Below are positions 1 through 11,336 of a stretch of DNA of 64,000 bases, piece after piece. A program made the position numbers and the translations under genes. The notes below the pieces were generated by a model. It was not told where the DNA came from. It was given only the letters and a program-made list of their open reading frames with translations, and made no database searches. Each line of letters opens with the position of its first letter. The stretch's first letter is position 1. The stretch lies in NCBI RefSeq assembly GCF_027579695.1, contig NC_083581.1, positions 60,710,200-60,774,199 on the forward strand, given 5' to 3'. The DNA is from Neoarius graeffei (Eukaryota > Chordata > Actinopteri > Siluriformes > Ariidae).

Positions 1-67
1 GGGGCTCGAACCCGGACCTTCTTGCTGTGAGGCGACAGCGCTAACCACTACACCACCGTGCCGCCCC
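1..67 (-). repeat. V-SINE head, cut by window edge
   Basis: This is the tRNA-like head of a V-SINE on the minus strand, with the B-box-like GGTTCGAGCCC and the GGCGGCACGGTGGTGTAGTGG start near 67. The body lies left of the window. Confidence 0.85.
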
Positions 68-254
68 GAATGTGCATTCTCTTGCACAAAATTAGTATAA
101 AAATTAATGTAGATATAAATATCTCATGCCAAACATCTTATGGCATGTTACAAAAACAAAAAGTCCGAGTCTCCAATTTACAAGTCCGAATGCAGTTAAT
201 GCACACGTCCGAGTCCTGGATTTGAGTACTAAAAGCCTGGAACAATTGTAAGAT

Positions 255-521
255 ATGAAGAACAAGAAGACTTTATTTATCACACGTACACTCAAGCACA
301 GTGAAATTCCTCTCTGCGTTTAACCCATCTGAAGCAGTGAACACGCATGCAAACACAAATGAGCAATGAGCACACACACATACCCAGAACAGTGGGCAGC
401 TATGCTACAGTACCCAGGGAGCAGTTGGGGGTCAGGTGCCTTGCTCAAAGACATGTCAGCCCAACCTTCGGGCCATGGCTGCCCCATGTTAACCTAACTG
501 CATGTCTTTGGACTTTACAGA
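255..521 (-). repeat. V-SINE variant with AATAAA-type tail
   Basis: Minus-strand copy without the tRNA-like head. The V-domain end (catgtctttggact) is at the right, and the tail with GCTCATTGCTCA and TTTAACCCATCTGAAG blocks is at the left. It has the same tail type as the copies at 25146 and 55861. The short gap at 68-254 holds nothing recognised. Confidence 0.7.
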
Positions 522-791
522 TAACATCTGTAAATATTCTTCAACATTGCTGCAAGTATTACAGATATTGAAATTAACACTAGTGCTGTGAAAACATTGC
601 AGGAATGTTGTTTCAAGGATGTGACAATCCAACCTTTGGAGAATCTGTCAAATAGACTATTAAACATTCAGAGAACATTATTTGTTAGCGGGCATGTTAA
701 ATATGCTGTGACACTGTGCATTAAAAAGCAGTTGCGCCCTCACAGCCGTGCAGTTTGCATCAGTCGTCTGTGTTTCTTGTTTTGTGTGCAG

Positions 792-928
792 GTGACGATA
801 TGATCTATGAGGATGTGCAGAACCCTGATGAGTTGCCAGAGGGGATGGATAATGGCTGGAGCTCCACTGAGTTTGAGAGTTATGACGAACAGTCGGACAC
901 CGAGACCAAGCCACGGACACGCAGCAAG
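792..928 (+). CDS. arhgef10l: arhgef10l window exon 1 (acidic linker)
   Basis: The acceptor AG is at 790-791 after a T-rich tract, and the donor is AAG|gtggga. The exon enters in phase 1 (two bases of a split codon) and leaves in phase 0. It encodes [11 protein letters not shown] and then [15 protein letters not shown], the acidic motif shared by ARHGEF10 and ARHGEF10L upstream of the DH domain. The upstream coding exons are outside the window. Confidence 0.88.
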
Positions 929-3900
929 GTGGGAACAAGCGCAGGTTCAGATCCTGCTTAAATCCAGGAGCTGCTGTCTTTAAAATCTTATCTCTGAGGT
1001 CAAAGCAAGGTGCAATCCAGGGGATTTTATTAGCTGAGCGTCTTTATCACTTTCTGTGAGTTCTTTTTTTAAATTTTGATTAATTTCCAATTTCATTTCA
1101 TTTTATCCTGATCAAAAATGAATACTGATAATTTCTGCACATTGTCACAAGGTGGCAATAGATACATGCTGTCATATAGATACATTACTATCCTGCAAAA
1201 CATTGAAAACTGAATGTGAGGAGAAAATTCCTTAAATCTAGTGAAATTATCTTGCTGCATGGACAGATATTTTTACTTGATAAGACACCTTAAACAACAT
1301 ACAGTGGTGCTTGAAAATTTGCGAACCCTTTAGAATTTTCTATATTTCTGCGTAAATATGACCTAAAACAACATCAGATTTTCACACAAATCCTAAAAGT
1401 AGATAAAGAGAACCCAGTGAAACAAATGAGACAAAAATATTATACTTGGTCATTTATTTATTGAGGAAAATGATCCAATATTACATATCTGTGAGTGGCA
1501 AAAGTATATGAACCTCTAGGATTAGCAGTTAATTTGAAGTTGAAATTAGAGTCAGGTGTTTTCAATCAATGGGACGACAATCAGGTGTGAGTGGGCACCC
1601 TGTTTTATTTAAAGAACAGGGATCTATCAAAGTCTGATCTTCACAACACATGTTTGTGGAAGTGTATCATGGCACGAACAAAGAAGATTTCTGAGGACCT
1701 CAGAAAAAATGTTGTTGATGCTCATCAGGCTGGAAAAGGTTACAAAACCATCTCTAAAGAGTTTGGACTCCACCAATCCACAGTCAGACAGATTGTGTAC
1801 AAATGGAGGAAATTCAAGACCATTGTTACCCTCCTCAGGAGTGGTCGACCAACAAAGATCACTCCAAGAGCAAGGCGTGTAATAGTCGGCGAGGTCACAA
1901 AGGACCCCAGGGTAACCTCTAAGCAACTGAAGGCCTCTCTCACATTGGCTAATGTTAATGTTCATGAGTCCACCATCAGGAGAACACTGAACAACAATGG
2001 TGTGCATGGCAAGGTTGCAAGGAGAAAGCCACTGCTCTCCAAAAAGAACATTGCTGCTTGTCTGCAGTTTGCTAAAGATCACGTGGACAAGCCAGAAAGC
2101 TATTGGAAAAATGTTTTGTGGACGGATGAGACCAAAGTAGAACTTTTTGGTTTAAATGAGAAGTGTTATGTTTGGAGAAAGGAAAACACTGCATTCCAGC
2201 ATAAGAACCTTCTCCCATCTGTGAAACATGGTGGTGGTAGTATCGTGTTTTGGGCCTGTTTTGCTGCATCTGGGCCAGGACGGCTTGCCATCATTGATGG
2301 AACAATGAATTCTGAATTATACCAGCGAATTCTAAAGGGAAATGTCAGGACATCTGTCCATGAACTGAATCTCAAGAGAAGGTGGGTCACGCAGCAAGAC
2401 AACAACCCTAAGCACACAAGTCATTCTACCAAAGAATGGTTAAAGAAAAATAAAGTTAATGTTTTGGAATGGCCAAGTCAAAGTCCTGACCTTAATCCAA
2501 TGGAAATGTTGTGGAAGGACCTGAAGCGAGCAGTTCATGTCAGGAAACCCACCAACATCCCAGAGTTGAAGCTGTTCTGTACGGAGGAATGGGCTAAAAT
2601 TCCTCCAAGCTGGTGTGCAGGACTGATCAACAGTTACCGGAAACGTTTAGTTGCAGTTATTGCTGCACAAGGGGGTCACACCAGATACTGAAAGCAAAGT
2701 TTCACATACTTTTGCCACTCACAGATATGTAATATTGGATCATTTTCCTCAATAAATAAATGACCAATTATAATATTTTTTGTCTCATTTGTTTAACTGG
2801 ATTCTCTTTATCTACTTTTAGGACTTGTGTGAAAATCTGATGATGTTTTAGGTCATATTTATGCAGAAATATAGAAAATTCTAAAAGGGTTCACAAACTT
2901 ACAAGCACCACTGTAAGTTGGTTACAATCTAGAACTAGGTTTAATAATCTCAGAATTGGCGTCTTGGATTTTTCTAATAGGAAATGCTAGATCGTGTCAA
3001 CTATTTTCAAGATGTTTTCACTTGCTAAGGTATTTATTTTTTGCAGTGTACGTCCAGACTGGTCTTGTGTTACTAAAACGATGTCAAAATTCACAAACCA
3101 CTAACATATGACAGCCACAGCGTTTGAGTGGGGAGGAAGGTTAATTCTCTGCATTAGTGGATTTTTTTCCACTCAGCACTCTTTTTCAGTTCTCTTTCCT
3201 TCCTGGGCTTCCCCTTGTTCCTCTCCTGCTGTTGTCCGTTTTAGTCTGAACTCTGTTGCCGATGCGGTCTGTCTGCATTGCTGTGCTTTATGCATGATTT
3301 CGACTGAAAACAGGTACAGAAACCTTTCACTAACCTAATCGGTGAACCGTTTTAGGTCATGCTGCAGTGGATGTTAAAGTTATGCATGATTGTTTAGGTA
3401 TTTCTGCAGCTTGTATGTGATATTTATGTTCAGCACAAAAGTATATCGATCATAGCCACCCCCAGGCCTTTTCTTTTGATTGTTCTTGAATGTGTCTCTG
3501 TCTGCCTGTCTAGCTTGCCCTCTGTTTCCTCATTCTCTCCCATCTTTGTGTGTTTCTGTCTGTCTGTCTCTCTCTACACATTGATCTAAACACCATCTCT
3601 ATTGACCATGGGCATGCGGATACGGCGCTGACCTTAGATTTCTCCCGATGTACGGCGCATAAAGGAGCATTGTGCCCGGACCAAACGTGAACTGGCCATG
3701 CGCTTAGGCGCTCGAGACGTCAGCCAGATCAAACAGGCCTATGACACCAAGGTATACTTTCCCAGTAGTACTGTAATTGCAGTATCATTCAACATAGTTA
3801 AATATAAGGTTTATGATGCAGTTTATAACTTGTATGTAGTTTTATATGCATAAATCCTTCAACCAGATTCAGTTGTCCTTCCTCTTGCTCCATCTTGCAT

Positions 3901-6900
3901 AATGCAAAAAAAAAAGTGCTTCCCAATGAAAACGAAACTGTCTAAATGCACCCAAGCTTACAGCAAATGAACCATGAGCGACCATCAGAGAGTGACTTTG
4001 TCCCTGTTGCTGTGAACGCTGTTCTCTGTACAGGATCACCCTTTCTTTCTCTCTTCCTCCGAGATGCGGATGTCCATTTCAGTACTCGTCTCCTCTCTCA
4101 CAGGTTCAACAGCTCATGAAAGCCGCCCGGAATGGCACTAAAGATGGACTGGAAAAGACTAAAATAGCCATGATGCGCAAAGTGTCCTTCCTGAATAAAA
4201 AAGAAAACACAGGTTTGAGAGATTTTTATTTTAATTCCTTTTGTTTTGTTGAAAGCTGGAAGTGAATTTCTTGTGGGCTGCAGCACCACTAGTCCATTTT
4301 GATAAAGTATTCTTTAAAAGTCAGTGGTGAAAATGTATACGATGTTAAAAGTGGCAGTAAAGCAGGACTAAGAAGGATTTGTGTAAATATGAAACAATGC
4401 AGATGACGCAGAAGATCACTCTGGTTACCTTGATGTGTCCGTTTCTGACGTGAAACACCCACCACCTCAACTTTCTCCCATGCCAGAGGGACTCACTAAC
4501 CAACAGGTTGGGGTGTGTGTGTGTGTGTGTGTGTGTGTTAGGGTGCATCAGTTGCCCTCACTTTCATAAAATCTGATGCATTTTTGTTTGGGTGTTCCTT
4601 TTCACCAATAAAGACATCCTGTAAAATTTTTTGACCATATTCAAAAGTCTAATGGTGGCACCATGAGGTTCATTTTTTGCCAAAAGACGCTTATTTTATG
4701 TTTTCGCGTAAGGTTTGAATCACAATGTTGGACTCCATTTATTGATTGCTTGTGACCCAGAGATCATGTTAAGAACCTTTGCAAGGGATTGAGAAGCATT
4801 AATGTGATTCATAATACATTTGTATTGTTTAAAAGTAGTTGAACAATGATTCAATGAACAGCTAAAACTCAAACTGTGCTTGATAATATATTTAGAATAT
4901 GGACTAAAAATGTGTATCTAAGATATTTGGTATACTCTATAAGGTGCCATAATGTTTCATGAAAAGTGATCGAAATTTTGTCATAAAAGTCATAAAATAG
5001 CAGCTTTTTCCATAACTTTGAGCTCCTGGTGCCACCATTAAACTTTTGAATTTTGTCAAAATATTTCACCCAGTGTGTTTTCTTACCAAAAGGAACATAA
5101 AAACAAAAATGCATCATGATTGGAGGAACTTTTCATTTTTAGGGGGCAACTGATGCACCCTAGTGTGTGTGTGTGTGTGTGTGTCTCAGCAGCGTAACCA
5201 AACCACAATTAACTTATCCAGATCTATTTAGTTTAACTCAACTTCTTTTTTTTTTTTTCAGATTGTAAGACGTCACATTCTTGGCTCTATAATCCAGAGT
5301 GAGATAAGCTACTTGGATTCCCTCAGACGGATTCTGCAAGTAGGTTGCGGATTTGCGACGTAATCGTGAAATGATCTATAATGCTATTGCTTTTAATTTC
5401 ACCCTGGCAATACATTTACACATGAATCCAAGCGCAATGAATTTATGTCGTACGTTCTGATCGAATCCCAGGATTACCAAAAGCCTTTACTGGAGGCAGA
5501 GCCACGTATCCTGAGTACTAGAAAGATCCAGCCCATTTTCTACCGGGTGAAAGAGATCCTGCAGTGCCATACCATGTTCCAGATTGCCCTGGCCTCCCGT
5601 GTGGCTGAATGGGACCAAACAGAGACCATTGGGGATCTGTTTGTAGCCTCCGTAAGTCTCAGGATTTTCACCCAAATTAGTTTATCAGTTAAAGGGTTCA
5701 AATTCTGTTGATCATGATACTTGGGTACAGATAAGCTTGAACCCTCTCTAGCTTGAAGCTTTTGGTTTCTTTTCCTTGCTTGAAATGATGTCATGTATTA
5801 AGTAATAGGAAACATCTGAGTTGAAGTATTGTCATGTGGGCTGTTTTTAGCGGGCTTTGCCAAAACTATTTTAACAGCACATCACTTTCTGGAAATAACA
5901 CACGCAAATAGGTGGTAATAAAAGGGGGGGTCGTAAGATGCATAGCAATGTTATTTCAACAACAGCAACACGAAAAAGGCAATTTCAGGAAGTGGGATTT
6001 AACACAGAAAGTGTGGTATTGATATTCTGTTAACTCAAGGTTGTTTAGCTGGGAACTAAAATACTCTTTAACTGCATTGATGAAGTTTCACACTGGCTAG
6101 CTTTGTTCTCACTTGTTTGCTGTTTTCACCATGTGTTTCATGATGTGCTTTTTTTCATATGGGGAAAAAAAAAACCTCTCAGAAATCTCGTACTCAGCAT
6201 TTCTATTTAAACAGTACTCATTTCCTGTGCGGTACCCAAGTTGTGAGAAGCAGCTGTGCTTATTTTTAACATGATGCAAAATATTCAAGCATTTTGTAAT
6301 AAATCAGGTTTCCAACAGCAACCTCAGCTAAAATGTATGATTGCTGAAAGCTCTTGTTAGAGTAGAGTCTAAAATGTTGCTTTGTGAAATTGTGTGTGTG
6401 TGTGGAAGCAACTTTTCATAAACCTCTGTATCCTTTTCAGTTTTCAAAATCAATGGTTCTGGATGTATACAGTGATTATGTCAACAACTTCACAAATGCA
6501 ATGGCTCTCATCAAGAAAGCCTGCATGTCCAAGCCTGCATTTCTGGAATTTCTTAAAGTAAGTTCTGCTGGTTTTACTGATTTTTTATTTACAGATTAGA
6601 TACACGTAGCTTCTTGCATCTGCTGCTTGATGTGTACTACTTCCAGTGATGGTGAGCTGCATTTTAATTTAAATATAACAAGAGGCACTGTTGTATCTGA
6701 CCTGCTCCTCACATGTTACTTTGAATCTTAGAAAAGGCAGGCTGTCAGCACAGACAGGATCACCCTTTATGGCCTGATGGTGAAGCCAATCCAACGTTTC
6801 CCTCAGTTTATACTCCTCTTACAGGTCAGCACTTCTATACATACACACGTACTGTATGAAGTTTGGACACGCCTTCTAATTCAACAGTTTATTTTTATTA

Positions 6901-9900
6901 ATTAAGACACTCCATGTCTGAAAGTATCATGGATGTCGTTTCTCTTTACTTACTTGAGCGGTTCTTGACATAATATGGATTACTAAAGTTGTAGAGTAGA
7001 GCTATTTACTGTATATTTACTCAAGCGGCAGCTACAATTATCAACACCTTAACGATCTTTTGGCCATTGCAAAAGTAGAAAAGACTTTCAGTACATAAAT
7101 TGTGCATGAATAATTACTCAAACTTCCACTGAGAAAAAAAGTTGATTCCCGATTACTTGGCATATCAGATCACGTGACGCCGTTCCACAAGTATTGACAC
7201 CTTTGTCCACAGTTATCAACACCGTTCCACAATTATCGACACCCAGATGATTATTTCTAAAAAAATCATCCGTATGTGGTATTAAGTTAAAAAACATAGT
7301 TTTTATTTAAAATTTGTTTACACAGACCTATATTTATTATAAAATATTTTTTTTATATAAATATACACTACCGTTCAAAAGTTTGGGGTCACCCTGACAA
7401 TTTTGTGTTTTCCATGAAAAGTCACACTTTTATTTACCACCATAAGTTGTAAAATGAATAGAAAATATAGTCAAGACATTTTTCTGGCCATTTTGAGCAT
7501 TTAATCGACCCCACAAATGTGATGCTCCAGAAACTCAATCTGCTCAAAGGAAGGTCAGTTTTATAGCTTCTCTAAAGAGCTAAACTGTTTTCAGCTGTGC
7601 TAACATGATTGTACAAGGGTTTTCTGATCATCCATTAGCCTTCTGAGGCAATGAGCAAACACATTGTACCATTAGAACACTGGAGTGAGAGTTGCTGGAA
7701 ATGGGCCTCTATACACCTATGGAGATATTGCACCAAAAACCAGACATTTGCAGCTAGAATAGTCATTTACCACATTAGCAATGTATAGAGTGGATTTCTG
7801 ATTAGTTTAAAGTGATCTTCATTGAAAAGAACAGTGCTTTTCTTTCAAAAATAAGGAAATTTCAAAGTGACCCCAAACTTTTGAACGGTAGTGTATCGAT
7901 GTTGGTCTTGAATTCGTTTTGACAGAGATTGGTTTGCTGAGATTGGCTGCACTAAGTGCGTTACTGGGGATCACCACGTACTGTAGAGGTTCTCAGCATG
8001 ATCCCCAAGACTCCCACCACCAAGCCCAGTGGCCATCAGCTGGATCATAAGGCCTGGGCGCGACTGAATCATATACGCACTAGCTGTTGCAGGACTCGTG
8101 CATTCCTTAAATCCATTGGTGCGTGCGATAACAATACCTGCAAATGTGGTTTGCCACAGACATTGCAGCACCTAATCCATGCCTGCCCAACCTTGCGACC
8201 CCCAAACGGCCTGGAAGGCCTAATAGAACTTGACACCGATACAGCCAGATGGCTCAAGAGCATCCCCGTTTGACAAGTGGTTAAATGAATGACGACGATC
8301 GATGTCGGTGGTTACGCAAATGAGGAAGTAATTCTAATGTTTGTAAACAAATGAACTGATGATGTTTAACCTGCGTCAGAAAATCTTTTTGTTCCACTTT
8401 CTACCCATGACCAAATTTCAGAGGGAACTAAATTTCACCGATTGTATGAAATCGAAAGGCCATCTACTTTTAACTAACTGGAGGACATGTGTTAATTATG
8501 ATATTCCCATAGCATATTAAGTCATGGGCTCAAATTACACAAAATCCGTGGCCTTGAAATACTATAAGAAATAACTTATGGCCTCAGAATATTATATTGT
8601 GGCCTCAATATATTAATTTATGACCACAAATGAGGACCGTATTTATGACCACAAATGAGGACCGTAGGACTACTGATCAGGGCCGGGTTTCCCAAAAGCC
8701 TCTTAACACTAAGAGCATCTTAACTAGGAGAGAGAGCGTTCATTGTGCTGCTCATTGTGCTACCATTTAACAATGATCTTTGTGCTGTGATGCTTTTGGG
8801 AGACTCAGGCCAAGTTGGTTTGCTCCTTTATTAAGTCTGTCATTTTATCAACATAATGGAACATATAGATCTAGGGATTTTTTTTTTTATTTTGCGCTCT
8901 GGCAGCCACTTTGAGTTTTATTTTTAGGCCTACTTTGCAATTGCATGCTCGTTTGTCGATGGCGACGCTCTCCACTTACCTGTCTAACAAATAGCTGGCA
9001 AAACTTTCGTAGGTTTCATGCCCCGGTTTCACTTTCAGGTCGTCCCATCGTGCTCGCTGACCGCCGATATTTATTACTTTGGTCCTGGGTTTCCTTTCTT
9101 TCACAACATAACGTCTTTTCTTCTTGCTTTCTGTTACTGTAGTCGGTCTTCAATGTTCCTTCTGCACACTCGCGTCCTCCATTTTGTTTCAAATTTCTAT
9201 CTCACAATGCTTAACGGGAAAAGCCCACCATGTGATACTGTATATGACGTAGTTTTTAAAATGGGTCATGTCGAAGCAGACAGGAATGGGGGAGAATTTA
9301 GATGCATGTGCCCCTAAATTCATTAATTGTTATTAAAAACAAAAAAGGTAATAAAATTGGAGGTATATGATTTGGGTCCAGTAGCGTTCGGTTCACTAAA
9401 CAAAAATAGTTGGGTGTCAAGGAAAATTCTTTTTATGACCTAAACTTGAAAAATCTGAAAGGCAGTATAACTTTAAATCCTAATGTGTTAGGAAGCTTAT
9501 TTTAAAGAAATATATATTATTTACCAGCTTAAGGTCGGTCTGTATCGTGAAATACCGTGACCTCGGCCTTGAAAATACTGACCGAGGCCCAGAGGCCTCG
9601 GTCAGTATTTTCAAGGCCGAGGTCACGGTATTTCACGATACGGACCGACCTTAAGCTGGTAAATAAAATATATATTTTTTTATTTAACAAATTCTAACAG
9701 AAAATGAGAGCGCCCGAAAGGGGAACCATATTTAGAACAAACCTGCTTTCTACCTGCTTGCTTCAGGCTTTCTCCTGAAATGTTTTCTTTTATTTCGTCT
9801 TCATCAGGGTAGTAAAACTTGCTTTCGCTGTGAACACTATCCATGCTGTAAAATTAATGCTATTATACTGAGAAATGCGAAAATAAATGACAAAAAATTG

Positions 9901-11265
9901 CTACTATGTTTGTTGTTGTGAACGAGCGAGTCGCCAAAAGTCCATAACCGGGGTCCATATCATAGGATTCCGACCGCTCGCGAGCCAATCAGAGCGCATA
10001 AATTGATGGAAACCGAACCGCGAAAAAAATAAGGCTATATTATTAGAAAATTGAGCTAAAGACAGGTCACTAGCACTACTGCCAAATAGCTTATTTGTAA
10101 TGGCAAGTGGCAGATTAATTCCTTATTAACCTTTTTTAAATAAAGAACTGATTGTTTGCCACATTGTAGCATTGAAAATTATTGAACTTTCTATTCTTGC
10201 ATTAAAATTGAATTTCGTTGTATGTTTTCTGTACAATGACAATAAACAATCTTGAATTAAAAAACTTATTTGTCCCATTTTACCTGGTGTGTGTACTTTC
10301 ACTAACACACTTTTTTTTTTTTTTTTTGCTTTGGTACATTCCATAGTAGCTTTGGTTTTACTTCAGCTTTATTACTTTTGTCAAAACATGTTCTATATAA
10401 TAAGGCTGAAATAAATTTTGTGGGCAGCACAGTGGTGTAGTGGTTAGCGCTGTGGCCTCACAGCAAGAAGGTCCGGGTTCGAGCCCCGTGGCTGGCGAGG
10501 GCCTTTCTGTGCGGAGTTTGCATGTTCTCCCCATGTCCGCGTGGGTTTCCTCCGGGTGCTCCGGTTTCCCCCACAGTCCAAAGACATGCAGGTTAGGTTA
10601 ACTGGTGACTCTAAATTGACCGTAGGTGTGAATGTGAGTGTGAATGGTTGTCTGTGTCTATGTGTCAGCCCTGTGATGACCTGGCGACTTGTCCAGGATG
10701 TACCCCGCCTTTCGCCCATAGTCAGCTGGGATAGGCTCCAGCTTGCCTGCGACCCTGTAGAACAGGATAAAGCGGCTAGAGATGATGAGATGAGATGAGA
10801 TAAATTTTGTATGTGTGCAGTAGGTATGGGTGATATGACAGGGGGGAAAAAATCCCACTTCAAAGACATGTAGATTAGGTAAAAATTATTGAAGTTGTTG
10901 TACGTCACTCTAGATAAGAGGCCTCTGGTAAATGCTTGTCATGTAAGATAATGTAATGATATTTCAAGAAACGTCTTCAATTCCCTGCATGTATCATGAT
11001 ATATAGGCTTCCCACCAAACTGCCAGCAAAACAGTAAAGCTTTAAATTTCTTTGATTATACACTTAATATGTACAAAACTAAATTATTACTGAAAAGAAA
11101 CGAAACAGTTTGCGATTTTAGATTTAAGTGTCTGCTTTTAGAATGCAAAAAAAACATGAAAAAAGAAATATTTCCCACACTATTTATGACATCATTGATA
11201 TTCTATTGCATCTTGCCCAGCCTTAGTGTGCAGACTATATGGCTGTATAAGAGGTCTTTAGCAGT

Positions 11266-11336
<71 letters not shown>

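Noticed and set aside
1627..2082. Antisense ORF over the Tc1 transposase
   Set aside because: It is a shadow of the real transposase frame; the same shadow occurs in the second copy at 61742-62197.
10435..10500. tRNA-like sequences with A and B boxes
   Set aside because: They are V-SINE heads. No copy folds as a complete tRNA with an acceptor stem, so no tRNA gene is called.
10444..10908. Long open frames over the V-SINE copies on both strands ([30 protein letters not shown] types)
   Set aside because: The same peptides recur at every V-SINE because they translate the SINE core. They are not genes.
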